Both the position numbers and the translations under genes were made by a program. A DNA stretch of 64,000 nucleotides, from the NCBI GenBank assembly GCA_907163375.1, contig CAJQUW010005245.1, positions 434,001 through 498,000 on the forward strand, read 5' to 3'. Shown one piece after another: positions 33,891-46,629 of this stretch. How positions within the stretch are numbered: the first letter of the stretch is position 1; each line of letters starts with the position of its first letter. The notes below the pieces were generated by a model. That model saw nothing but the letters and a program-made list of their open reading frames with translations. It made no database searches and was not told the DNA's origin. Origin of the DNA: Prostheceraeus crozeri (Eukaryota; Platyhelminthes; Polycladida; Euryleptidae).

Positions 33891-34930
33891 TACAGGGTGA
33901 GTTTTAATTGACGCAAGATTTAAAGTAGTTTTTATTTTTACTTGGTCAACATGAAAAATGAAGTATTATACATTTCTGAACACCTGAAATTGGGGAATTT
34001 GTGAATATCAAAGCGTTAGGAGTATATCTATAGTCTCCAATTTTTAATAAATTTTTGTATTCCATAACATCAAATCACCAGAAACTTTACAATGAATGTT
34101 CAATCACGTCACCTCCGTTTTCTACAACGAGGTGCAGTCGTGGGAGAAGGTTCGAAATGGCACTTTTGATTTCACTTGTGGAGAAATTGTTACATTCTTC
34201 TGATATTCTCATCATTAGTTCATTCACTGTGTGAAGGACGACACTAGTGGAAGACTCGACCCTTTACCGTCCCCCAAAAACAAAAAATCGAGAGGTGACA
34301 AATCAGGAGATCTTAATGGCCATCTAATTCAATAACCTCTTACACGATCATTAGGAAAATGTGCCTTTAGGAATTGAGTCACTTCACGATGGAAATGGGG
34401 CGGTCCTCCATCCTGCTGGAAGGTAGTGGATCCCTTTGATCCCTTCACATCCAGTTGTGGCATCATGTGCTGCTCCAACACTCCCCCCGGTAATTGATTC
34501 CAGTGACTGTGGAATCAAAGAAATAAGGTTGCAGAATGAATGTCGACGATGTGCCATGCCAGACAGTCACTTTTTCAGGATGAAACCCTTTAGAAACTAA
34601 ACCATTGACTGGGCTAGGGCTCCATATGACACAGTTGTGACGATTGATACTGCTATCAAGCGCAAAATTTGCCTCGTCTCTCCATAGAATGCGTGGGATA
34701 AGGTCTTCATTTGCAAGCAACCCGTTAGCGAATTCAAGTCGATGGACCTTATCCCCTTCCGTTTTTTCTTGATGGACACTTGTGCGATAAGGAAACCATT
34801 TCAACTGCTTGCGAAGAACTTTCCACACATTAGATTGGGAAATCCCATCGCTTCGGAAATCTCATGCGTGGAACAGCAAAAGACGTGCACAAGGTAAGCT
34901 GCAGTCATAGCTAGCAGCCTGAATCTTAGA
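33891..34930 (-). pseudogene. decayed Tc1/mariner-superfamily transposase (DUF4817/DDE_3 type)
   Basis: Read on the minus strand: WRDEANFALDSSINRHNC (first acid block), then FHPEKVTVWHGTSS, then QQDGGPPHFHREVTQFL (second), then RSPDLSPLDFLFLG (third). This order is that of IS630/Tc1/mariner-superfamily transposases with a DUF4817 N-terminus, common in arthropods. The middle 121 codons (34463-34828) stay open; other parts have stops. A TACAGGGTGAG string at 33891 resembles the element's terminus. The right end and the N-terminal domain are not clear. Confidence 0.8.
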
Positions 34931-35288
34931 AAAACATTCAATCTTGCATTCAATCGTATGCATGTATGAAATCACTTTATCTGATATAGTTGCAAGAGTA
35001 TTGCCCACCACTCGGCCATGTGGCAAATATTCAATTGTGAGTTATAGTTAGACAACACTACTGCTCTTCTAATACTTCTGTTTCCTTTCATTTCATAAAC
35101 TTTAGCACGAGTCTTAAAATAAGATAGCAAGAAAATGCGTGTTTTTAAGATAGTTGATCAGCCGATTCGGGATATCCATCTGCAAAAGAAAGCACGCGCA
35201 CACACACTTCTGTGTATCTTCATTGGTCAGTGCTTTTTTAAAAACTATTAAGTGATAAAATCGCACATTTTCGTCCACTAGGGCTATC
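34931..35288. other. no gene recognised
   Basis: AT-rich sequence between the decayed transposase and the piggyBac element, perhaps holding the lost 5' end of the former. A short CGCACACACAC run lies at about 35196-35206. Confidence 0.4.
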
Positions 35289-35292
35289 TTAA

Positions 35293-37517
35293 CCCTTCTA
35301 TTATGTGGCTAGTGACGAAATGTCACACACCTGCCCATTGTTCATCTAGCGCCGCCTCTCAATCTCGAGGGTTTACAAAATCTGCTGACTTTGAATGAAT
35401 TGTAATCATGTATTGATTGAAAGAGAAAAGATTTCAACAGCATTTCTCTTTCATTCGTAATATCGCATTCTTCATGACTGGTCGTCCACGACGCTCTGCT
35501 GCTCCCGAATTCAATCAGCTGCTTGATAGGCACATCGAGCCTGTCAATGACGATGTTGCACCAGATAGTGAAAGTGAGACTGATGACATTGTGGAGCTTG
35601 ATCCTGATGCAGATTCTAACTCCGATGACGATGACGTAATCGTTCAGAGTGGAAGATCGACACCTTCTGAAGGCAGCTATTTTGGTCGAAACAAATACGA
35701 ATGGAGCAAAGAAATGCCTACAAATAGAGGAAGACGAGGAAGAGAAAATATTCTACGACAGAGAGAAGGACCACTGAACGTTGCAAGGAATGTGAGTTAT
35801 TGTGGACTCTTTTTCGATGTTTTCCACTGAGGAAATGCTCGCTCTCATCATCGGTCATACCGATAATTTCGCTGAACATTATCTCGAAAATGGTGGATGG
35901 ATGTCTGATCGATGGAGTCCAATTGACAAAATTGAATTGCGGGCATTTATGTCGTGCTTACTTTTTGCCGGTGTTTCCAGATCAAACAATGAAAGCCTTC
36001 AGCAAATGTGGTCCTTGGAATTTGAAAGACTTTTCTTTCGTGCCGTCATGGGCTTTCAACGGTTTACCATGATAATGAAGTTTATGCGATTTGACAACAA
36101 GCAAGATCGTTCACAAAGAATAGGAAGAGACAAAATGGCACATATTAGAGAATTGTGGGAATTATTTATTCAGAAGTGTCGCACGAGCTATAATCCCAGT
36201 GGCAATTGTACAATCGACGAACAACTGGTCGGATTTCGAGGACGATGCCCCTTTCGCGTGTACATGCCGCAGAAACCGGATAGATACGGCATAAAGATCT
36301 GGTGGATCTGTGACAGTACAAACGGTTATGCCTTCAATGGACAAGTGCACCTTGGGCACGAGGGCAATCTACCAGAAGTTGGACTGGGTAGTCAAGTTGT
36401 GGAGGATTTATGTCGACCAATTGAACATACGGGACGAAATCTAACAATGGACAACTTTTTCACGTCAATACCATTGGCACGAAATTTGCTTGCCAAAGGT
36501 TTGACTCTTTTGGGAACCTTGAAGGCGAACAAACCCGAAATTCCTCCTGAGTTTCAAAAGGATCGACGCAGAGAAATTCATTCGTCATTGCATGGTTTCA
36601 ACAACAAAATGACTCTTTGTTCATATGTTCCCAAGAGAGGGAAATCAGTTATTTTGCTATCCACGATGCACAACGAGATCCATTTGTCAGAAGATTGCAA
36701 GCCAAATCTCATATTGGATTACAACTCAAACGAAGGGGGCAGTGGACACCTTGGACCAGTGTGTTCATGCGTATAGCTCTTCACGTGGAACCAACCGATG
36801 GCCAAATAAAATTCTGTTCAACATTCTGGACATTGCTGCATTCAATGGATCAATCATTTTCTTCCAAAATCAACCCGATTGGAATTCCCGAAAATTGTCC
36901 AAAAGAAGATTGTACCTTCTTGAATTGTCTAAGGAATTGGCATTTGAACACATGGATCGTCGAGCACAAAGCATGAATTTGCCAGTTGCTCTTCGCCGCT
37001 TGCTTAGTGATCAAGGATTTACCAACCGTCAAATCTCCGCACACAATGATGCAGCGGCATTAAATTCTTCTCAAGCACGGGGTCGCTGCCATTTGTGCGA
37101 CAATCGTACTTTGGTTCGAGTTCGTTGCTCTGAATGCCTTATGTTTAGCTGTAAAGATCATTCTTCCAAAGTAATCCGCTGTGACAAATGTCAAGAACAA
37201 CAGTGATCTGTGTGAATTCTCATTTTACTTGTGCATACTTGAGTGTACAAATGAATCCAAAAGAAAACATGTTTGCTTTTGTTGATAATAATTAAAATTC
37301 TGTAACAAAACATGATTTTTGCTGATGAAAATCAAAATGAAAACATAAATGAAATGAACATCGCTAGCAATAAAAAAATGACTAATAAAAATTGTAAAAT
37401 CCAAAAAGTAGAATGTTTAGATAGATAATTAATCAGCAGCGCAATTATTATTAACTGATGACATTTTGTCACTAGCTGCATAGCGAACGTGATTCCTTTC
37501 GCAGCATAATAGAAGGG
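35293..37517 (+). mobile_element. piggyBac transposon, complete ends, transposase frameshifted
   Basis: A 2,225 bp element bounded by the exact 13 bp inverted repeats CCCTTCTATTATG (35293) and CATAATAGAAGGG (ending 37517). It is flanked on both sides by TTAA (35289-35292 and 37518-37521), the obligatory piggyBac target. Length and structure are typical. It lies in XPG intron 6, antisense to the gene. The perfect ends with only two frame breaks imply fairly recent arrival. Confidence 0.97.
35474..37206 (+). pseudogene. piggyBac transposase (PGBD-like), two frameshifts
   Basis: DDD transposase that excises and inserts at TTAA. Three frames cover it: 35474 to about 35800 (acidic N-terminus starting MTGRPRRSAAPE), about 35802 to 36730 (core), and about 36735 to 37206 (end of core and C-terminus). 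The catalytic Asp codons remain: TIDEQL (36216), MDNFF (36450) and VDTLDQ (36745). The first two are 78 residues apart, as in classic piggyBac. The C-terminal CHLC, VRCSEC, HSSK and RCDKC cysteine/histidine cluster is the family's zinc-binding domain. Without correction no full protein is made. Start chosen at the Met before the basic GRPRR stretch; an upstream Met at 35417 is also in frame. Confidence 0.93.
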
Positions 37518-38854
37518 TTAACATACGATGCACCCATTTTATTATCATAAAGCCAATTGATAAGCAATCCAAAAAATACTATCTTATCATGCTATCTCAA
37601 ATAATTCCACTATTTAGATATGGTGTTTATGGACATTGTTTTGACATAATGATAAAAAAAGTAGCATCATTTCATTGATAAGATGGAGATAACTTATGAG
37701 GTTCTCTAAGGGATAAATTCAAAGGAAATGATAAGTGAGCGAAAATAAAAGGAACTGAAATTCATAAATCATCTGATGACCGATTACACTTTTGGATCAA
37801 ATATGCAACATACTTTACAACCCTCACTTACATTTTACCTGAAATCTTCAATTTGTGACCAGCATGGCTGATAATAAACACAACGATTCAATGTTATTGC
37901 TGATACAGTACGCTCACACTCCGGATAAGCGGGACGGTTTGGCGGAGTGGGGTGGGGGTTTCAGAGTTCACTTAGTCGGTGTTATTAGCACCATGTACGC
38001 TCAATTTTCTATTGATAGCAACGCTTGCATATAGGCATGCGGGTTCCCAATACCACTCCCATTCTCATTTAAGGTTTAGAATAGAAAAGCATCTGTGCAT
38101 ATTGTATTTATTCTGAATATGAAAACCAATTTATTACATGAATTTGTTAGAAAGAGCTGTAAAAGCACGGAACAGTAGTTAAAGTCTATTGGTTAACAGA
38201 AGAAGGAAATCAAACATCTATTTAAAGAAGAAAGGAATCTAGTGTCAACTTTTTATTGTCTTTTGATACTTGGGGAATTTCAGAAACCCTGATTAGTTTG
38301 TCCTTCTCCTCAAGAGAGAGAGATAGAGAAAGCGCGCGGTGGCTCGTGGGCACACTGCGCTGTGAGCTGGCACATAAATGAATTCTTAGGAATTCTGTAT
38401 AATATGAGGGTCGACAAAAAATGGAGGTTTTAGTAAACGCAGTTTATTGTCGACCCCTCTAGATGAACAGCAATTACTGGCAAAAAAGATTTGAAAAACA
38501 TGTGACTGTTTCCCAGTGGTCAAAAGAAAAACGAAAGCACAAATAATCCTTTTCCATCTCATCCAATTCGGATGAGTCTTGGAGAAGAGAATGACTTTTT
38601 TGCAACGCTGCAACGCCGCAGTGCATATCAACAAGTTTTGAGAACACAAAGACGGCTTTGGTTGAAACAGATACGGAAATCACTTAATTGCACAAGTTCA
38701 AATCCAGTCATCCACAAAAAATAGATAAATGATAGCGGGAGTGACTTCCGAAAAGTCTCCCTCTTACCCGGAGGGTTTTGCGTGTGCTGGAAATCTTTTT
38801 GATTCTTCTCCTGCTTATCCGGAGTGCACTGTATTAATTGGCCATTAAAAAAAT
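37518..38854. other. no gene recognised; one hairpin
   Basis: GGGTCGACAA (38408) and TTGTCGACCC (38447) are exact 10 bp inverted repeats 29 bases apart, each containing a SalI-type GTCGAC. A (GA)n-like run lies at about 38315-38335. No coding region was found. Confidence 0.5.
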
Positions 38855-39420
38855 ATGATTTACCTATTAAAATTGCCAACAATTATGGCAAATTGTGATT
38901 GTAACATCTGCTCGCAATTCATTAAATACTCTTGTAGTGATAAATTCGTAGTTTATAAGTACACATGTCAACGCTGTAACAAATTTTACATCGGTAAAAC
39001 TGCTCGCAAGTTTATTACTAGACACAATGAGCACAAAAGGGTGATTAATAACAAATTGATAAGTAGTGCCTTGTACGATCATACTAGAAGCAAGCACAGC
39101 GACATAGCGACATCGGGGATTTTCAGGTCGGTTTCATTGCTAAACTCGACAACAATCGAGACACAACATTTACTGAATCAAAAGCAATCACACAGCTTCA
39201 GCCTAAAATCAATAGAAAACATGAACGACCGCAATACAGCCTGTCTTCACATTTCAATCACCTCACATTCGACGTACAACACACTTCTTCAGATCGCTCA
39301 CCTCTTTATAAACCTTCACAAAGGCTGCCGTTTAGCACCACCGACCGATAGAAGGCGCTGGACGCCGAAGGCCCTGTCTTTCTTTTAATCATAACTTAAA
39401 GTGATAGACCAATAAACGTT
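38855..39420 (+). pseudogene. Penelope-like element relic, GIY-YIG endonuclease domain
   Basis: The plus frame contains CDCNICSQFIKYSC (zinc-like cysteines), then VYKYTCQRCNKFYIGKT and HNEHKRVINNK. This matches the C-terminal GIY-YIG endonuclease of Penelope-like retroelements (YK-TC-C---YIGKT--K---R--EH). Near 39165 the frame is lost; the continuation QPKINRKHERPQYSLSSHFN is in another frame. The reverse transcriptase part is missing. AATAAA at 39411 may be the element's own poly(A) signal. A 5'-truncated dead copy in XPG intron 6. Confidence 0.8.
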
Positions 39421-41561
39421 TTACCGAGAGAGTCCTGATACTTTTGTTCAGTCTTGAACTTTTTGGAAAATCACTGTATTACTATCAAATCTACGAAATT
39501 TCTCTACACTTGTATAAAAAAAAATTTACATAGTTTTGTGCATCTTTATGCTCCTAGATATTAAGATTGGTTGTTCCACTCTCGAAAACGGAAGAATATA
39601 CTTTTCAAATTATTAGCTTGATTAATTACGGCGCTCAAAAGGAACACTACGTCATTAATCAAAAATTATGGCACTTCACATTGAAGTGGATCTTTCTTTT
39701 CAAAGCAACCATTTCTACTCTAAAACTAAACAGGGTGTCCAAGTGTACGCGAGTGCGGTGGATGAAATCTTTATTGTGTAAAGTTCCAGACCAAATAAAT
39801 GCATGTACAAAATTGCACATTTTTTCAGATTGATGCGAATAATATCATTGCAAAACTAATGAATATACGAACATGAAAATGCCTACTGCGTCTTCGATAA
39901 TACATTAAGAGTATCATTTTCAATTATTTCAGTCTGCAGAATTTCATGCTAATTTTACGGAAATTGACACTCATGAGCTGTTTTCTTTAATGGGAATTAT
40001 AGAGCAATAGAAGTCATGAGCTTTTAACCCGAAACCAGTCTATTCATCAACTCGAATGAGCCTCAAATATCACGTGAAGGTCGTCAGTAATGACAAAAGC
40101 TGACATGAGCACATCGTCTCTATCCGAAGCATCCCGTGACCGGGTTGATGAAAGTCATAATAAGTCACCTGATTTTTTCTTTTCGCTGACATTTTCTGAA
40201 CTAGGATAATCCGCGCTGTGTCGAAGCCGTAATGGGAAGCAAGCAGTGTCCAGTTGTCATTTAGGTACAAAATACAAGCACACGTTTAACTTAAAGATTG
40301 AAAATAGTAAATTGAACGGAACCATGCGCTGTTTTTTAACACTTTATCGCTTTCAGCAATGTTTTTCGCTCCACTTTATACATTGTCTTCTTTTTGAATT
40401 GGCTAAGATTTCGTTTTGGTCCAGTTTCCGCTTTCAATGGTTTGAACATGCACATATTATAATCATAGTGAAAATCTTTAAGGTATTAATGACTTCTTCT
40501 AATGGCTAGCTAGTAGACGGAGTATTAGTTGTATTCATCATATGTTTATTATTTCGGAATTCAAAATCTAGCTCAGTGTTCACGTGTTAATGAAAAGTCG
40601 TTGTTATGTATATTTTAAGTATGCAGTACCTGTAATCTTTCGCAAATCGAATATCGAGGTTTTCATGTGCAATATATATTCAACGCAGGCATCTATTCAT
40701 TACGAAATCTCTATCGTGGATGCATCGCAGTTCAACTTTAAGTAGAAGAAATAATTCTATTGCGCAAAAAAATGTATTAAATGATGAAGTAATACAGAAC
40801 CAGTACAAAACATATGCGTGTGATATAGACACGGACACATACGCAGCATATTAGCACATCTTAGCACAGATGCTTGATGTATCATGTTTACTAAAATGAT
40901 GATTATTGCAGTTCTTGCACGGGTGTTGGCGCCAGAATGACTGTGAAATTCAAAGCTTTTCAATTTCATAGTTCGTCAGAACTCAAGAAATTCAAGGTCG
41001 ACTTTATCCAGAATTCAAGGGTTGACACGTCTTTTCCGCTTAAAATTCACGATTTTCAAGGTCAAGCTTCCTCCAAATTCCAGGTTTTTGGAGTCAATTG
41101 TTCAGTCCATTGTTTCGAGTCTTGAATTTACTGAAAAACCACGTCGAATTTCCTATAGGCTCTAAATTTATAGCTTACATTCCCATACAAAGTTGTCTGT
41201 TTTAGAGTTTTGAATTTAATTGAAAAAAATGAGAACATGTACAATATACAGGATTCATAACAGCAAAAAAATGAATCAATATTTTTATAACAGAATTCAT
41301 CCTTCTAGAATGTAATCATGCACGGAATCATTCATCATTGTCGTAGTTGTGAGAGTGCTGCCCATCAATCCTATGTAACAAATATTCAATTGCGAATTGC
41401 AATTATCTGCATGTCATACTATCTTATGATTCCATTTCTACTGAGTTCCACTGCTTAGTTCCTTATTAATGAGTGCATGATGGCAATGCGGACCAATGAA
41501 AACAAATGAAATAATACAATCATCAATGTAATCCATTACACGTATTCATCTACAAGCATGC
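39421..41561. other. no gene recognised
   Basis: Intronic. The 88-codon (39567-39833) and 87-codon (40246-40509) plus frames have no family resemblance. Nothing else stands out. Confidence 0.5.
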
Positions 41562-41752
41562 GGTCTCTGTGGCACAGTGGCTAAGTGCTTGGCCTGGCCG
41601 TCTTCTAGTCCAGAGGTCGAGCCCCAAAAATGTCATTGGAAGTCGGCAGGAAGGTCATCCGGACTAAAAGAACCACAACGCTCCAGAAACGTCTGCATTT
41701 GTCAGCGCCGTCCAATCCCCAGTATGGGGAAATTGACGCCGAAGCTGACGTC
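41562..41752 (+). mobile_element. tRNA-derived SINE, family 1, copy 6 (best preserved)
   Basis: The head GGTCTCTGTGGCACAGTGGC contains the A-box region and continues TAAGTGCTTGGCC. The B box is AGGTCGAGCCCC. The body is TCATTGGAAGTCGGCAGGAA, and the tail is CCAATCCCCAGTATGGGGAA then GACGTCA. This copy defines the family layout, about 190 bp in all. Confidence 0.9.
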
Positions 41753-42735
41753 ATAGCTGACCACACATGTACCAAAACTCATAGCAAGTAAAATCAAATC
41801 ATTGATCAAAAAGGATGCTGCCAATGCAGTTATATGAACTATCATGATTATGACTCATTGATTTATTGTCCATCATTCAAAGTTTGATACCGAAATTCAA
41901 GGATAATCAATGTTTTCCAAACTGTTTATCAAATTCAATGTTATTAAAGGTCGGAGACACTCTGACTTAAAATATGTAGGACAAAAATTGAGATGTTAAG
42001 GTAGACAAAATCATGTACATTACTGTCTGAAGTTGGGTTACTTGTAAATATTGGTAGATTTCAGAAATCAGTGGTTGATACAACTTTGAAGTTCGTCGAT
42101 GTCGCGTCATGAACACTTTACTTGACTAAGATTTAACTGAATTATTTTCATGAATATACCAAGCAATATTTTTATGTTTAAATAATGAACTCCTTTATAT
42201 TCAACTCAAATATTTGAATCAGACAAATTTTGTTTTCCTGCATATGTATAAGGGTTACAATTGACAATTGAGTCTTGGAAAATCGTTTCATGTATTCATT
42301 GTGTCCATTTCTTTAGATCCTCTGGTCTCTACAATGGTAGTTCTCGAAATAAATGCAATAAATGCATGAACAGTGTTTTTAAATTGAAATGACTTTTATC
42401 TATTAGAAGCAACAGGATGTTATTGTGAATTTTGACTGAATCTTCAATTATATTATCCTTTCTAATATCTTGACGTAAAAAAATAAACAAAGAAATTCTG
42501 CACATACAATACATGTACATTAACAGTTATTCAAGGAATCTTCAAAGGTAACTGTTCGCGCTCCCGAGGGTGGCTCATTGAGTTAAACAAGGGTGGGACA
42601 GCAGAATATACATGTATTTTTCACTAAATTGTTATCATTCATTTTCTCAAAAAGAGGTTTTCGATGCGGTCACTTTCCTATCTAGCGCGTCAATCACAAA
42701 GAAGGCAATTAAGGAAAAAACATAAAAAGTTTTAC
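41753..42735. other. intron 6 end, no gene recognised
   Basis: AT-rich intronic sequence with the donor side of exon 6 at 42730-42735 (GTAAAA on the minus strand). Confidence 0.5.
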
Positions 42736-44121
42736 CTGAGCATCTTTGTAAATATCATCGTGCATAGTTCGAGACAGCGCTTGATTCCTGTTTATTTGAC
42801 GACGGAGGTCTTTTCTCTCGTCTGTCATCTCTTCATACCAATTCTGAGAGCTTTCTCCAATTTGTCGAATTTCCTCGGTAGAGAAACCAGGAGTATCCGC
42901 TCCCTCAACCTCTCCTTCTAACTCGGCTTCCTCTTCAAAATCAGAGACATCAATGAAATCACTGTCATTGTCAGAATCTTCACTGGAAGAAATTGCAATG
43001 GGAACTTCTGACGGATGCAGTTTTCTTTTTTCTGCTTCCACTTTCACTGTGGTTGTCTCATCTTTGTCATCGCCAACTGAAATTACGTCAGCGTTGTCTT
43101 CATGACTAGGCGTTAATTGAGCGTGATCAGTAATTGACCTTTTCGTCATTACAACGTCATCAACTTTTGATATCTTCGTCATTACAACATCATCAGCGCT
43201 TGATGATGTCATTACAACGTCATCAGCATTCGTTATCTTCGTCATTACAACATCATCAGCGCTTAATGCTGTCATTAAAACGTCTTCAGCTTTCGATATC
43301 TTCGTCATTACAACGTCATCAGCTTTTGATATCTTCGTCATCACAACATCATCAGCGCTTGATGATGTCATTACAGCATCATCAGCTTTAGATATCTTCA
43401 TCATTACAACATCGTCAGCACTTGATGATGTCAATAGAACGTCATCAGCTTTTGATATCTTCGTCATCACAACATCATCAGCGTCTAAAGATGTTATGGT
43501 AGGTGTTTTTGTCACAGTTATGTCTGTAGTCACACTTGCAGTTGCCATTACGTTTTTGTCGGATTTCTTTTCTTTTGCCACATCTTCAGCCTGACACGCC
43601 CTTCTAGGGACATCTTGGATTCCGGATGTTTTAGATAGTAAAATGTCTTCAGACATAGACATCGTCATTGGATCTTCGTCCTTGGATCTCTCTGCTACGA
43701 GATCTTCTTTGTCTTTTAAAGCATTTGTCACCTCTAATTCATCAACTACATGTAATTTTGATGCGGAAAGTTCTTTGACTTCCGAAGATTTTGATAACAA
43801 AGTGCATTCGTCTTCTGATATCTGGATCTCACTTGCGGCATCGTCTTTATAAATTGAGAGCAATTTCGATCTGACTTCCTCCAGATTTGACCAATCAATA
43901 TCACGCACATCTTTTACCTCTTCATTGGGCTCATGCTGTTCAATCCAGTCATCAGGAATTCCTTGTCCGCTTTCGACGCCACTTAATACTCGTTGATCCT
44001 TTAATTCTCTCACTTCTTGGTCAGCAGAGTCTGTAGCAGTTTTCGAAGCAATCTCCGAGCCTTCTTTACTTTCTGCTCCTTCATTGGATATTGGCTTCAG
44101 CAAAATTGTGTGTCCTTCATC
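42736..44121 (-). CDS. ERCC5: XPG coding exon 6 (acidic spacer with tandem repeats)
   Basis: A large minus exon, 1,386 bases, exactly 462 codons, phase 0 at both ends. The acceptor is TTTTCTTTCCACAG and the donor GTAAAA. It opens DEGHTILLKPI, matching the family segment DTSHYILIKG. It carries the acidic spacer that binds TFIIH in other species. The spacer ends ISSSEDSDNDSDFIDVSDFE, then GFSTEEIRQIGESSQNWYEE, and YKDAQ before the I region. Residues of about 481-603 form a tandem array (see repeat entry). The spacer is normally poorly conserved, so identity rests on phase, flanking exons and the terminal motifs. Confidence 0.95.
43130..43495 (-). repeat. coding minisatellite in the XPG spacer, about 12 units
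   Basis: In frame within exon 6. Units of 11 residues such as ADDVVMTKISK alternate with 10-residue units such as ADDVVMTSSS, giving a higher-order period of about 63 bases. Variants include AEDVLMTALS, ADDVVMTKITN and VDDVVMTKRSI. Each has two acids, a hydrophobic core (VVM) and a Thr/Ser tail. The opposite strand is also open (43134-43391), purely as a consequence of the repeats. Confidence 0.95.
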
Positions 44122-46629
44122 CTGTGGAAAGAAAATCACACAATCATGAGAATTTAATATAATGTTTCGATACCTAATAAATGAATTGATAGAATTGCTA
44201 CAGATCGACACAGTCGAACTTCTATAAATTAAGTGTTCCCGATATAGGACCGTAAAATATGCATTATCCTGTCCCATACTTGCCATGGTGAAATATCAAA
44301 TATCAATACTTAATCGGTCTATGTCGGAAGTAAGCAGCTCATTTAAGTTGTCCAATGCATTATGAATTCCGTAAAAAAGTTACCCGGATTCTATGACGTA
44401 GAGTGCCTAATAAGTCTTCCTCCATTGTCACCAAATTGTACTGTTTAGTAAGTAGTCTATTAACATATTCAAGAATCAATATTTAACATAATGAAAATAT
44501 TATTTGGATGTCGATCTTAGCATTACTACTCAGGGGTGTGATTGACCTAATTAAATAAATCAGGAAACCAATTTTTGCAGGGGCCCACAATGAGCATTCA
44601 TTACTACATTAACAGTAGAACCATTAGTTTGGGACATTCACAGATTGCCTTGAATACTTCGATTATAAGCAAGAAATCAAGCGGTATAAGAAAATCAGGA
44701 AGAAGTACATCCCTGATTACTACTACTCAATATGTGAGTTGATCGAAAGCAGCCCTGGCAAAATGTTCTTTCCAATTGTTCATAAAATCGATGACAAACA
44801 TCGAGGTGTTCTTTGTCCCACAAAGCTGCTATTCAGATGAATGAACACATAGAAATCGCTGCGAGTGAGTTCAGGAGAAAATGATGTGCGATTGAGAATC
44901 TTGAGACCAGCACAACTAAATACAACCTGGACTTAGTTGCTGGTGTGCACGAATGCATTTCCTTGTAGGAAAACAAATCTCGAACTTTCTTTGCCACTTG
45001 AATTACCGCTTCGTCACTTGTCACGTTTGGACGGCGAGGCTTCTCCTAATGAACAAACGTGTGACAATATTTGAATGCAGGAATGCGGTCACGCAAGAGC
45101 TTTTCATAGCAAGATCAACAATGAGACAACAGGACGCCATTAAGCATGCCATTCCTAGACATGCCTAAGAAGTAGAATAAAGAGTCTAAGATCTTGATAA
45201 GGACACCTCACAGGTTGACGGGATCGTCACTGAAAGTTGTGAAGGTAACAATGATGCAGTAGGGCGCTTTTGAGGTATTAAGGCACTAATGAGAAAGTAG
45301 CCGCCAATATACGAGTGGATAAGCATAAGCAGTAAAGGTCAAAGTGTTTAAATATATACTTTGGTAAAGGCAAGCATGTTTTTTTCGCTTGCAGTCCTCT
45401 TCAGCTGATTTATTAAAGCAGAAATTATCGAAGTGGGCACAAGGTCGATGGCTGCCTGGTTACCCCAATCACCATAAATTTCAAAAGTATAAGTTACAAC
45501 TTATATAATGATAAAAAATGAAAAAATGGTCCACAGGGAAACCCTTGAATTGAGAATACCACATTACTGATTTACATCACGCATATTCAAAATTCAATTG
45601 AAAAATTCATATTCAAATTATTATGACCAATTTATAGCAAAGAGATTTCTCACTTAAATGTAATTTTGAGTTGCATAGACTGCCTTTTGACGACATAGAC
45701 TGCTCAATAGATATGAGTGATGCAACGTCGATTATTGTCTTACATGCGCGGTCATAAAGCCTGAATGAAATGAGAAAACTTGTTTATCGCATGAACAGGC
45801 CTGCACATAGTAACAGCTGAAAATGCCATCTCAATGTTTGAAGAAACATAGGACGCTGTCATCCATGACATTTAGTTGATGAATATAAGGTGGAGATTAC
45901 TATCAATATCAAACAAGCCAACTCATTTTCAATCATTCAATAACATAATTAAATCCATTGACAACTCTTGTCGCATCAATCCGGAAAATTTATATTTAGA
46001 TATCATTCTTCTAATTTTAGTACAAGTAATTGAATGCTTTTATGTAATTCACAAAAAGATTCAAAGACAAATATTGAAAATGCAAATTTGACGTCATAGT
46101 TTCAACTTGATGGTATTTGCGAGAAAAACAATCGCAAGTCACAAATACTGAATGAACGCAGGAATAATCTTCGTTCAAATTTTCAATGAAATGATGGATC
46201 TAAGACTGCTCTTACCGTAAACAGTTGAAGACACACCTACAAACGATCATTTTCATAAAAATGAGTCCAAACATATACGGGGCCACGATTGTCTGACTGA
46301 GCTTTGTCTTAGTTAGACCGAGTTTTTGATATTAGTTCAGTCGCCTGAACGAATTTTTGAAGGGAGCAAGAACGAGCAATGAGACTTTCACAGAGTGATG
46401 TACCTCCCTGCTGCTACAGCAAATCCGCGCATCTGCGAGTTCCACCTGGTTTATCTTCTTGTTAAATAGAATCAAAGAAAACACATGTGAATCCTATGAG
46501 AAGCAGACGGAAGTCAACGTTAAAAATGAGAGTCTCTACGCATTCTTTCATTAAGTGAAAAGTGCTATGTCTAAAGCTTTAACTTTGGCATGGAATGTCC
46601 TGAAGCCATGAACTCATGCGTCTTCCTCT
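44122..46629. other. XPG intron 5, first part, no gene recognised
   Basis: A stretch at 44640-45180 has lower AT content and a 71-codon plus frame, but no family motif. A possible relic. Confidence 0.45.

Noticed and set aside
43134-43391. Plus-strand frame of repeated LQHHQRL-type units
   Set aside because: It is the antisense of the coding minisatellite in XPG exon 6 and exists only because that repeat lacks stops on the other strand.
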